Assembly: GCA_050875145.1 (NCBI GenBank)
Contig: JBNMLH010000015.1
Span: 1 to 64,000, forward strand
Direction: 5' to 3'
DNA length: 64,000 nt
From: CAG-411 sp050875145
GTDB lineage: Bacteria; Bacillota; Clostridia; Lachnospirales; Lachnospiraceae
Position numbers and translations under genes: made by a program
The notes under the pieces: model-generated
Told to the model about the DNA's origin: nothing
Databases searched by the model: none
The model's input: the letters and a program-made list of their open reading frames with translations, nothing else
In this document: positions 15,624-23,949 of the stretch, piece after piece
Position numbering within the stretch: the first letter of the stretch is position 1
How the letters are laid out: the number at the start of each line of letters is the position of its first letter

Positions 15624-16877
15624 CTATACATATATATAGTCATTCAATACAGGTTGCAATCCTTCCGCAGAAATATCACCATACATCTGATCAAAGCTAC
15701 GGTTATCTGCAATTTCAAACTGCTCATCTCCCGCTTCACTTTGCTGCTGCCCCGTATATTTCTCTTCATGATCTCCGATTCCGGTAGAAACGCCAGCAGA
15801 TACTTTCGTAGCCGCAATTTTTACAATTCCATCACGAAAATGCTTTTGTTCTCTGGAGGACACTGTAATTCCAATAAATGGCAAAAAAATACGATAAGCA
15901 CATAAAATTTGGCAAAGCTCTTTTTCATGGACATCCAATGGATTGATTTTTTCATTATTTACAATTGGACGAAGCCGTGGACAGGACAAAGAAAACTCTG
16001 CATGTGGATATTTTCTCTGTAGATAATAAGCATGTAACGCAGTCGCCAAAGCATCCTTCCTAAAATCAGCCAGTCCCAACAAAGCAGAAAATCCAACGCC
16101 ACGCATGCCTCCCATCAAAGCACGCTCCTGTGCTTCAAAACGATAGGGAAATACACGCTTATGTCCCATCAAATGCAATGTCTCATATTTTTGTGCATGA
16201 TAGGTTTCCTGAAAAACAGTAATATAGTCTGCACCACATTCATGCAAATACGCATAATCTTTACTGTTTACCGGATAAATTTCTAATCCAATGTTTTTAA
16301 AATATTTTTTTGCCATTTTGCAAGCATTACCAATATATTCTACACTGCTCATAGACTTACTTTCTCCGGTAAGAATTAAAATTTCTTCAATGCCCGAATC
16401 CGCAATTACCTGCATTTCATGCTCGATTTCTTCCTCTGTAAGCTGCTTTCGTACAATATCGTTGTAACAGTTAAATCCACAGTAGATACAATAATTTTCG
16501 CAATAGTTAGCAATATAAAGAGGGGTAAAGAAATAGACCGTATTTCCAAAATGCTTACTTGTCTCTATTTTCGCCCTTTGTGCCATCTGCTCCAGATAAG
16601 GAGCTGCTGCTGGTGATAACAATGCCTTAAAATCTTCCACTGAACAAGTCTCATGCATAAGTGCTCTTTTTACATCCGCCTCGGTATAGGAGGTATAATC
16701 ATAAGCGTCCATCTGTGATAATACTTTTTCCATTACATCCGAAGATATCTGCTCCATACCATCCTGGTATTCCATAAAATTACTACGCACGCTTGGATCA
16801 TTTTCCAAACGGTGCTTTTTTTCTAATGCTTTTTCGCTTAATTTGTCCGAATCTACAAAAAACTGATTTTCGCTCAT
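15624..16877 (-). CDS. thiH: 2-iminoacetate synthase
   Basis: Radical SAM enzyme that cleaves tyrosine to dehydroglycine (2-iminoacetate) for thiazole formation. The 4Fe-4S motif CxxxCxxC is at Cys126, Cys130 and Cys133 (CENYCIYC), with GFNCYN after it. TGESKSMSSVEYI, YPVNSKDYAYL and the C-terminal GIGDHEEKYTGQQQ are ThiH-type. The length of 417 is longer than the E. coli enzyme because of an N-terminal extension. A GAAGG site precedes ATG 16877. Use of ThiH rather than ThiO fits an anaerobe. It lies 25 bp after thiG. Confidence 0.93.
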   Translation of the reverse strand: MSENQFFVDSDKLSEKALEKKHRLENDPSVRSNFMEYQDGMEQISSDVMEKVLSQMDAYDYTSYTEADVKRALMHETCSVEDFKALLSPAAAPYLEQMAQRAKIETSKHFGNTVYFFTPLYIANYCENYCIYCGFNCYNDIVRKQLTEEEIEHEMQVIADSGIEEILILTGESKSMSSVEYIGNACKMAKKYFKNIGLEIYPVNSKDYAYLHECGADYITVFQETYHAQKYETLHLMGHKRVFPYRFEAQERALMGGMRGVGFSALLGLADFRKDALATALHAYYLQRKYPHAEFSLSCPRLRPIVNNEKINPLDVHEKELCQILCAYRIFLPFIGITVSSREQKHFRDGIVKIAATKVSAGVSTGIGDHEEKYTGQQQSEAGDEQFEIADNRSFDQMYGDISAEGLQPVLNDYIYV

Positions 16878-16902
16878 ATTCTTTCACTACCTTCTTTGTA
16901 CA

Positions 16903-17676
16903 CTAATCTCTCAAAAATCCCGTCAATGGATCCGATGCACTGGCACCTCTCTCCAATACTCTTCCAAGCCCAGCTAAATAGGCTTGTCTACCTGCTTCGA
17001 TGGCATTTCCAAATGCTTTTGCCATGGTTGGAATGTCCCCAGCAGTAGCAATCGCTGTATTTGCCATGATTGCGGCTGCTCCCATCTCCATAGCTTCACA
17101 TGCCTGTGATGGTCTTCCAATTCCTGCATCCACAATAATTGGCAAATCAATTTCATCTACTAATATTTGAATAAACTCTTTTGTTGCCAATCCTTTATTA
17201 GAACCAATCGGAGATGCCAAAGGCATCACTGCCGCTGCACCTGCATTCACCAGATCTCTGGCTGCATACAAATCCGGGTACATATATGGTAACACAACAA
17301 AGCCTTCCTTTGCCAACATCTCTGTTGCTTTTATCGTCTCGTTATTGTCAGGCAGTAAATATTTACTATCGCGCATAATTTCCACTTTTACAAAATCACC
17401 ACAACCAAGCTCCCTTGACATTCTGGCGATCCGAACTGCCTCTTTCGCATCTCTTGCACCTGAAGTATTAGGTAAAAGCGTTACATTCTTTGGAATATAA
17501 TCTAAAATATTTTCCTCTTTTTTTGTATTGGTACGTCTTACTGCCAGTGTAATAATCTCTGCCTTTGCATATTCCACTGCTGCCTTTATCAAATCCATTG
17601 AATATTTTCCCGAACCCAAAATAAATCGAGAATGAAATTCTTTTCCTCCTAAAACAAATGTATCCTGTGTATTCAC
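16903..17676 (-). CDS. thiG: thiazole synthase
   Basis: TIM-barrel enzyme that joins deoxyxylulose phosphate, ThiS thiocarboxylate and 2-iminoacetate into the thiazole ring. The 257-residue length is normal. Motifs include SRFILGSGKY near the N-terminus, AVRRTN, GCGDFVKVEIM with the presumed Schiff-base Lys, IIVDAGIGRPSQA and GAAAIMANTAIA. The start is GTG 17676 with AGGAGG 7 nt upstream. It is 50 bp after thiS. Confidence 0.95.
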   Translation of the reverse strand: MNTQDTFVLGGKEFHSRFILGSGKYSMDLIKAAVEYAKAEIITLAVRRTNTKKEENILDYIPKNVTLLPNTSGARDAKEAVRIARMSRELGCGDFVKVEIMRDSKYLLPDNNETIKATEMLAKEGFVVLPYMYPDLYAARDLVNAGAAAVMPLASPIGSNKGLATKEFIQILVDEIDLPIIVDAGIGRPSQACEAMEMGAAAIMANTAIATAGDIPTMAKAFGNAIEAGRQAYLAGLGRVLERGASASDPLTGFLRD

Positions 17677-17726
17677 CGTTCATCCTCCTATCTGACTCTG
17701 CTGTTATTTTCCTGTGTCTCCTTTTA

Positions 17727-17921
17727 TCAGCCACCTCCAACAAAGCTTACCACTTCCACAACATCTCCGTCAGAAAGTATTACCTCTTTATAGGTCGCTT
17801 TGGATACGATTTCCTCATTTCGCTCAACTGCAACTCTGCCTTTTTCAAAGCCCTGCTCAAGCAGCATCTCTTCAATATTTTTTCCTGCTGCATCAACCTC
17901 TTGACCATTGACACGTACCAT
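17727..17921 (-). CDS. thiS: sulfur carrier protein ThiS
   Basis: A 64-residue ubiquitin-fold carrier ending in GGG, whose terminal glycine becomes the thiocarboxylate used by ThiG. The start MVRVNGQEVDAAG and the segment GRVAVERNEEIV are typical, and AAGGAGG lies upstream of ATG 17921. It is the first thi gene. No TPP riboswitch (CTGAGA / ACCTGATC type elements) is visible in the 215 bp upstream, and no thiF adenylyltransferase is adjacent. Confidence 0.92.
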   Translation of the reverse strand: MVRVNGQEVDAAGKNIEEMLLEQGFEKGRVAVERNEEIVSKATYKEVILSDGDVVEVVSFVGGG

Positions 17922-18047
17922 AACTTTTTCCTCCTTCCTAATTTTATGTGCTCTCGGAATTTACGAATCGAAAAATTCTGGGATAGCTTTTTGATATACA
18001 ATAACATTTTCGCAGTGCGTACATGATGTGTACAACCAAAAAATGAA

Positions 18048-18082
18048 AGCAGGATATCTACAATCCGCTTTGCTGCCTGCTC
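18048..18082 (-). repeat. dispersed repeat B, copy 2
   Basis: Minus strand GAGCAGGCAGCAAAGCGGAT, then TGTAGATATCCTGCT; ends AGCAGG/CCTGCT can pair and TTCATTTTTT follows, so it might also terminate the GH13 transcript. It lies 55 bp after that gene and upstream of thiS. Confidence 0.5.
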
Positions 18083-18136
18083 ATAAATGCAAACTGTTTA
18101 TACCGTTTCAAAACCAAAGTTTCCTTTTACGAAACA

Positions 18137-20038
18137 TTAAGATTGAAACTTTAATATATATGCTACCCCTGCGGGTACTTTTAGAGTAATCGTTCCATTT
18201 TCATCCGCAAATTCTACCTTTGCGCCAAAAACGTCTTCTAATTCAGTTACTTTGTCATATCCAAATATATCATAAGGAAGTTGCACCTGTTTTGCTTCCT
18301 CCTCCATGGATGTCACAATATAATAAAGCTGCTTATCCGTAAAACGGGCAAAGGCAAACACCTTTCCTGTTTCCCACAAAATCTTAAATCCACCATCACA
18401 AAAAGCTTCCTGCGATTGTTTCATCTTTGCAAGGGTTTGATAGCATTTATAAGGTGCGTCCTTCTCAAAATCTTTTCCCCATGGCATCGGATAACGAAAT
18501 CCTTCATTCGTATCAATACGACCATCGATACCAGCCTCATCTCCATAATAAATACTTGGTGTTCCCGGCAACGTAAATAATATGGTAATCGCTACCTTTG
18601 TTGCTTCCCAGGAAATTGCCGGATTATTATGCAATCTGGATGCATCATGACTATCTAGTAAATTAAATTGTACCTGTTGCAGTGCAAATGGCATCTTACC
18701 GAAATGCTGACGAATTCTAGTTGCCAAAGCTTTTGCGCTTTGATTTGGCTTCGTCTTTCGCACTACTTCTTCTCGTACTAAAAATAAATCATGCTCTCCT
18801 ACATATTCTCTAACTGGTCTGGCACATCCATAGTAGTTCATCGGTGTATCCCATTCATTTCCCTGTAAAAATTCTGCACAATCTCCCCACTCTTCTGCAA
18901 CGACATAGGCATCCTGTTTTGTACTTTTTATACTATCCACCAATTCCGGCCATACATCATGATGTAACTGATACTCATCATTTCTAGCCATAACATCTGC
19001 CACATCAAATCTCCAGCCATCTGTACAAAAAGGTGGTTTCAACCATTTTTTCACAAGAGAGTTCTCGCCTCGGTATAATATCTCCCGCAGGGCATCTGAA
19101 GTATAATTTAAGGTAGGAAGTGTATCTACATCCCACCAAGATTTGTATGCATTGTTTTCTCCAAAGAAATAATAACTTCGTTCCAATGCATCTGGATTGT
19201 TGTACGCACCTATACTTTTATCAAAGAAAATTCCTTCTTTATTAAACCATTTGTGTGCGCTACCCGTATGATTGATGGATACATCCAAAATAACACGCAT
19301 ATCATTTTTATGCAATTCTTCTACTAAATCAATCAATGCCTGATCACCACCAAAATGTGGGTCTACTGTAAAGTAATCCAAACAGTCATATTTGTGCATC
19401 GTCGCTGCATAAAAAATCGGATTGATATAAAGTGCTGTTACTCCCAGTTCTTTTAAATACGGTATCTTTTTTCGTATTCCAATCAAGTCACCACCATAAA
19501 AGTCTAAACAATGGGTCTGATCATATTCCATGGGTTCTGCATTCCAGTCCTTCACCTGTATCGTATCGTGTCCATCAAATTTATATTCCCCATCTTTCAC
19601 ACTAATACTCGGATCCCCATTACAAAAACGTTCTGGAAAAATTTGATAAAAAACCGCATTTTTTACCCATGCAGGTTGCCGATAATTATAAACAATTCTA
19701 AAATCGTAAGTTTCATCCGGCATTATATCAGATATTCCTGCCTGCGTATAATAATAAATACACTCCTTCGTTATCAGATAAAACTGGTAATGAAGGGTGT
19801 CCTCTTTGCATAATACCGTCTTTTCATAGTAGGCAAGACCGTCTTTTTCTTCTGTTCGTTCCATATAAAGTCGTTCTTCCCCTCCATTGATTCGGGTACG
19901 CAAAATCACATCTACGACTGGTGCATCCGCAAACATTCGCAACTTAATCGTAACCGCCTCTCCTTTTTTAGGCAAAGAAGGCGTAACAAAAAATCTACTT
20001 CCATCTGTATATACACTATCTAACCAATTTGTTTTCAT
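18137..20038 (-). CDS. GH13 alpha-glycosidase (neopullulanase/cyclomaltodextrinase type)
   Basis: A 633-residue intracellular enzyme (no signal peptide) predicted to hydrolyse alpha-glucans or cyclodextrins. Residues 1-120 form an N-terminal beta-sandwich like CBM34. The catalytic barrel starts at VFYQIFPERF (129-138). Conserved regions are DVSINH (252-257), GWRFDVAD with nucleophile Asp345, VVAEEW with acid/base Glu382, and LLDSHD with the stabilising Asp. TPSIYYGDEAG and a C-terminal all-beta domain follow. An AAAGGGG site lies upstream. It appears monocistronic. Confidence 0.93.
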   Translation of the reverse strand: MKTNWLDSVYTDGSRFFVTPSLPKKGEAVTIKLRMFADAPVVDVILRTRINGGEERLYMERTEEKDGLAYYEKTVLCKEDTLHYQFYLITKECIYYYTQAGISDIMPDETYDFRIVYNYRQPAWVKNAVFYQIFPERFCNGDPSISVKDGEYKFDGHDTIQVKDWNAEPMEYDQTHCLDFYGGDLIGIRKKIPYLKELGVTALYINPIFYAATMHKYDCLDYFTVDPHFGGDQALIDLVEELHKNDMRVILDVSINHTGSAHKWFNKEGIFFDKSIGAYNNPDALERSYYFFGENNAYKSWWDVDTLPTLNYTSDALREILYRGENSLVKKWLKPPFCTDGWRFDVADVMARNDEYQLHHDVWPELVDSIKSTKQDAYVVAEEWGDCAEFLQGNEWDTPMNYYGCARPVREYVGEHDLFLVREEVVRKTKPNQSAKALATRIRQHFGKMPFALQQVQFNLLDSHDASRLHNNPAISWEATKVAITILFTLPGTPSIYYGDEAGIDGRIDTNEGFRYPMPWGKDFEKDAPYKCYQTLAKMKQSQEAFCDGGFKILWETGKVFAFARFTDKQLYYIVTSMEEEAKQVQLPYDIFGYDKVTELEDVFGAKVEFADENGTITLKVPAGVAYILKFQS

Positions 20039-20106
20039 AGAAAATCCCCTTTCCGTTTATCCCATATCCCTTATTATAGCATAATTTTTCATAAAGATTA
20101 AGATTC

Positions 20107-20146
20107 GAAAAAAAATAGCGTAGCAGAATTGTTCTGCTACGCAATA
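20107..20146 (-). terminator. terminator after hom
   Basis: TATTGCGTAGCAGAACAATT pairs with its complement ..CTGCTACGCTA and is followed on the minus strand by TTTTTTTT, 25 bp after the hom stop. Confidence 0.85.
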
Positions 20147-20170
20147 GTAAAGTAAATAAAAACATGAGCA

Positions 20171-21385
20171 CTAAAAATCTACGCGAATTCTGCTTACCAC
20201 ATTTCCAAGTTCTTCTGCTTTTTTCGCAAATTCGCCTTCTTTCACTTCTTCTGTAATAAATGCATATTCATCAGCGATTCCTGCATCTACTACCTGTACG
20301 GTTCCAAATGCTTCTGCAACTTTATTTTCATTTGCTGCCTTATCTCCTGAAAGACGAACAAAGAAGCGTTGTGATGCATCCTTAATATCTGCAATTTCAA
20401 GTTTATCCTTTTCCCAAATAACAGGTACATTTGTTTCCAGATTTTTTGCTGCGGCAACTACATCACCAACAACTGCACTGGCTGTAGGAAGCTTTCCTGC
20501 TCCACTTCCGTAGAACATCAAATCTCCAACCATGTTACCCTTTACAAAAATACCATTAAAGACATCATTTACCATATATAATGGATGAGCAGCGTTAATC
20601 ATAACTGGGGCAACCTTTGCATAAACCTTTCCATCTACATTCTTGCTGCTACCAAAAATCTTAATACTTGCACCCAAAGCTTTTGCATATTTAATATCTA
20701 CATCTGTAATCTTTGTAATACCTTCTGTATAGATATCCTCGTAATCAACCTGCTTTCCATAAGCCAAAGAGGTTAAAATTGCAATCTTTCTACAAGCATC
20801 GTATCCTTCTACGTCTGCTTCTGGATTGCGTTCTGCATATCCTTTGTCCTGCGCATCTTTCAGTACAGTATCAAAATCAGAACCTTCTGAAGACATTTTA
20901 GAAAGAATATAATTAGTTGTACCATTTAAGATACCTGAGATTTCTTCAATCACATCACCTGTCACACACTCGTTCAATGGACGAATAATTGGAATACCGC
21001 CACCTACACTTGCTTCAAAGAAAAAGTTTACGCTTTTCTCTTTTGCAATAGCTAAAAGCTCTGCACCATGCTTTGCAACAAGTTCTTTGTTGGATGTACA
21101 AACATTTTTTCCTGCTTCTAAGCAAGCCTTTACAAAATCATATGCAGGCTTTACTCCACCCATGGTTTCTACCACAATCTTAACTTCTTCATCTTTCACG
21201 ATCTCGTCAAAGTCATGTACAATCTTTTCTTCAAATGGGTCTCCTGGAAAATCTCTTAAATCTAAAATGTGCTTTACATTTAAAGTATCTCCAACCTTCT
21301 TTGCAATACTCTCAGAATTCGTGTGCAATACTTCAACCACACCTGAACCTACTGTACCATAACCTAAAACGCTAACATTTATCAT
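20171..21385 (-). CDS. hom: homoserine dehydrogenase
   Basis: NAD(P)-dependent reduction of aspartate semialdehyde to homoserine, feeding threonine and methionine. Start 21385 has GGAGG 5 nt upstream; an in-frame ATG 12 nt earlier overlaps that site. Of 404 residues, GYGTVGSGVVE forms the Rossmann loop, TSNKELVAKHG and ASVGGGIPIIRPLNE are substrate motifs, and GILNGTTNYIL and FYGSGAGKLPTASAVVGD mark the catalytic domain. A C-terminal ACT-like domain suggests feedback control by threonine. It probably forms an operon with the upstream ACT-domain gene. Confidence 0.95.
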   Translation of the reverse strand: MINVSVLGYGTVGSGVVEVLHTNSESIAKKVGDTLNVKHILDLRDFPGDPFEEKIVHDFDEIVKDEEVKIVVETMGGVKPAYDFVKACLEAGKNVCTSNKELVAKHGAELLAIAKEKSVNFFFEASVGGGIPIIRPLNECVTGDVIEEISGILNGTTNYILSKMSSEGSDFDTVLKDAQDKGYAERNPEADVEGYDACRKIAILTSLAYGKQVDYEDIYTEGITKITDVDIKYAKALGASIKIFGSSKNVDGKVYAKVAPVMINAAHPLYMVNDVFNGIFVKGNMVGDLMFYGSGAGKLPTASAVVGDVVAAAKNLETNVPVIWEKDKLEIADIKDASQRFFVRLSGDKAANENKVAEAFGTVQVVDAGIADEYAFITEEVKEGEFAKKAEELGNVVSRIRVDF

Positions 21386-21469
21386 ATTTTCCTCCATCCT
21401 GTCCTGTAAGACATCATTTTCTCAAAATAGCTATATTCAAAAAGGCTCTGACTACCTCTTTCTCTCTAA

Positions 21470-21946
21470 TTATTCTCTCGCAATCAATTTCATGTAGTGC
21501 ATACCTGGTAACGCTTCTATTTCCTTCATCATCCCAGTCACATCCCCTGAACTTGGTAAAATCTCTACACTTAGGGTTAGCATGGCAATTCGGTTTACAG
21601 GAATTGTCTGATGTATGGTAAGAATATTAGCTCCAAATTTTGCCACAAGACTTAATATCTTAGATAAAAGCCCCGGCTCATCATCTACCTGCATCATAAT
21701 CGTAATGGTCTTTCCTCTGGCATTATCATGAAACGGAAAGACATCATCCTTATATTTGTAAAAGGAACTCCTGCTAATACCAACCGCATCCGTTGCTTCC
21801 TGAATGGTAATACTCTTTTGCGAATCAAGAAGCCGCTTTGCTTCTACCACCTTATGAAAAACTTCCGGCAAAGCCGCTTTCTTTACAATAAAATATTGCT
21901 CTTCTTCCAAGCTATGCTTTTCTCTCTCCTCAGAATGGTTCATATC
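21470..21946 (-). CDS. ACT domain-containing protein (PheB/UPF0735 type)
   Basis: Start 21946 is supported by GGAGAGG 7 nt upstream; a longer frame begins at 22024 without a site. The 158-residue protein has a helix-turn-helix-like region (ITIQEATDAVGISRSSFYKYKDDVF) and a C-terminal ACT domain (MMQVDDEPGLLSKILSLVAKF..ILTIHQTIPVN). These proteins precede hom in many Firmicutes and are thought to sense an amino acid; the annotation pheB is historical. The arrangement immediately upstream of hom supports a role in aspartate-family regulation. Confidence 0.9.
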   Translation of the reverse strand, partial: DMNHSEEREKHSLEEEQYFIVKKAALPEVFHKVVEAKRLLDSQKSITIQEATDAVGISRSSFYKYKDDVFPFHDNARGKTITIMMQVDDEPGLLSKILSLVAKFGANILTIHQTIPVNRIAMLTLSVEILPSSGDVTGMMKEIEALPGMHYMKLIARE

Positions 21947-22082
21947 GTACCTCTCCTCAGCTAATTGCTTCAACTTGTTTGCAGTAGAAATACACTTGTT
22001 TTCCCACGAAAGATATACTAGCATAAATTTCCACTAATTGCAACCTTTTTTGTCGAAAAGTTCACTTTTTGATTAAATAAAA

Positions 22083-22118
22083 AACTACAGGAAGTTTTCA
22101 ATATTTCCTCCTGTAGTT
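22083..22118 (-). terminator. terminator after cheW
   Basis: AACTACAGGAGG pairs with CTTCCTGTAGTT; the minus strand continues TTTTATT. It is about 55 bp after the cheW stop. Confidence 0.75.
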
Positions 22119-22172
22119 CATATTTTCCCTTATTCGACTTGCATAAAAATATCTATAACACAAATCCATCTT

Positions 22173-22625
22173 TTACATATCTTCCACTAGCCTTGAGATA
22201 TTTTTCTTTTCCACTTCGTTTAAAATGCCTTCCACATCCAAAACTAAAATTAATTTTTTATTTACCTGAATAATAGAATCAATATAGGATGTATCTTCAT
22301 TGGCAACAATCGTAGGGACCTCCATAAATTTGTCTTCTGGTACCTCAACAATTTCAGCTACCATATCCACCTGAAATCCTACATGCATATCCCCAATTTT
22401 TGTAATAATATATTTGGTAGCTTCTGAAACTGGTTTTGGTTCTATATTAAATTTGTGATACAAACTCAAAATAGGAATAACACTTCCTCTTAAATTTGCA
22501 ATTCCATCCACCAAGGAAGAACCATTCGGTACCTGAACAATATCCAATTTTCTCTCAATCCCCTGCACCTTTTCAATATCAATACCATACATATTATTAC
22601 CCACTTCACATAATACCTGCTTCAT
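22173..22625 (-). CDS. cheW: chemotaxis protein CheW
   Basis: A 150-residue CheW-domain scaffold that links chemoreceptors to the CheA kinase. Visible features are the five-stranded start LCEVGNNMYGIDIEKVQGIE, VPNGSSLVDGIANLRGSVIPI (the conserved NLRG turn), HVGFQVDMVAEIVEV and KLILVLDVEGIL. GGGGG lies 8 nt before the ATG. It is 12 bp after prfB, so co-transcribed with it rather than with other chemotaxis genes. The soluble MCP-like protein (13 kb) and the receptor at 62.9 kb are potential partners. Confidence 0.92.
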   Translation of the reverse strand: MKQVLCEVGNNMYGIDIEKVQGIERKLDIVQVPNGSSLVDGIANLRGSVIPILSLYHKFNIEPKPVSEATKYIITKIGDMHVGFQVDMVAEIVEVPEDKFMEVPTIVANEDTSYIDSIIQVNKKLILVLDVEGILNEVEKKNISRLVEDM

Positions 22626-22637
22626 ACAAAAACCCCC

Positions 22638-23745
22638 TTATTTTGTATTAATCCATTTTAAATACGCATTGATAAACGTATCTATATTGCCATCCATCAC
22701 CGCATTTACATTACTAATCTCTTGATTGGTACGATGATCTTTTACCATCGTATATGGCTGCATTACATAGGAACGAATTTGATTTCCCCATCCAATTTCC
22801 TTTACCTCGCCTCGTATACCGGATTCTTTATCCATATTTTCCTGTTGCTTCAATAAGTACAACTTCGCCTTTAACATCTGCATCGCTTTATCCTTGTTCA
22901 TATGCTGTGAACGTTCATTCTGACATTGCACTACGATACCAGTAGGAAAGTGTGTAATACGAATCGCAGAAGATGTCTTGTTGATATGCTGTCCACCTGC
23001 ACCACTGGAACGATAGGTATCAATGCGAATATCATCATCATTAATCTCTACATCCAAATCTTCCTCAATATCCGGCATTACATCACAGGAAACAAAAGAT
23101 GTCTGACGTTTTCCTGCTGCATTAAAGGGTGAAATTCGCACCAAACGATGCACTCCATGCTCTGATTTTAAATAACCATATGCATTTGTTCCTTTAATCT
23201 CTAATGTAACTGATTTTAACCCCGCTTCTTCACCATCCAAAAAGTCTATCATGTCCACAGAAAAACCTTTCTTTTCTGCCCAACGCTGATACATTCGACA
23301 AAGCATACTTGCCCAATCACAACTTTCTGTACCACCAGCTCCAGCATGAAGTGTTAAAATGGCATTATCCTTATCATACTCACCAGATAGAAGCGTTCCA
23401 ATACGCAATTCTTCAAACGCAGTTTCAAACTCCTTTAATTCATTTTCTATTTCAGGAATTAAACTGGCATCTTCCTCTTCATATCCCATCTCAAGCAGTG
23501 TTGCAATATCGTCATACATAGTTTGCAAACCTTCAAACTGCTCAATCGTACTTTTCAAGTCTTTCAATTCTTTCATGGTTTTCTGAGATTTCTCTGTATC
23601 TTCCCAGAAATCAGGCTCTTCCATCAGACGTTCTAATTCCTCAATTTTTAACTTCTTTCCAGCCAAGTCAAAGTGAATCCCCCACTTCTTTTAATGGCTG
23701 TTCATAGGTATTCAATGTATATTTAAACTGGTCTAATTCAACCAT
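22638..23745 (-). CDS. prfB: peptide chain release factor 2 (programmed +1 frameshift)
   Basis: The coding sequence is in two frames. It begins at ATG 23745 (GAGGTGAGAG site) and runs 25 codons to an in-frame TGA at 23668-23670. It then continues +1 from GAC (23667-23669) to 22638, about 368 residues in total. The slip site CTTTGAC and the upstream SD-like GTGGGGG match the classical RF2 autoregulatory frameshift. Domain 2 carries SPF for stop recognition (RISPFNAAGK) and domain 3 has GAGGQ for peptide release. RF2 reads TGA and TAA. Confidence 0.97.
23667..23689 (-). promoter_or_regulatory. prfB +1 recoding site
   Basis: On the minus strand a GTGGGGG SD-like element is followed by GATTCA and CTT TGA C. 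Slow TGA recognition at low RF2 favours slipping from CTT to TTT and reading GAC, an autoregulatory device known for RF2 genes. Confidence 0.93.
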
Positions 23746-23949
23746 TCTCTCACCTCTTTCATTTATTTAATCTACTTATATAAGTATACTACCTCAAATT
23801 TAAGTATAGCATGTTTTTTCTTTTTTTCCCAGTGCTTTTTATAAATTGATATAATATATCTATTTTCCATCCTTACTCCTCAAAAAATATTATCAAAAAA
23901 AGAAATGTTATATTGTACTGGACAATATAACACTTCTTCTTTTCTCTTC

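Noticed and set aside
17922..18136. TPP riboswitch upstream of thiS
   Set aside because: The conserved CTGAGA and ACCTGATC-type segments were looked for on the minus strand and not found.
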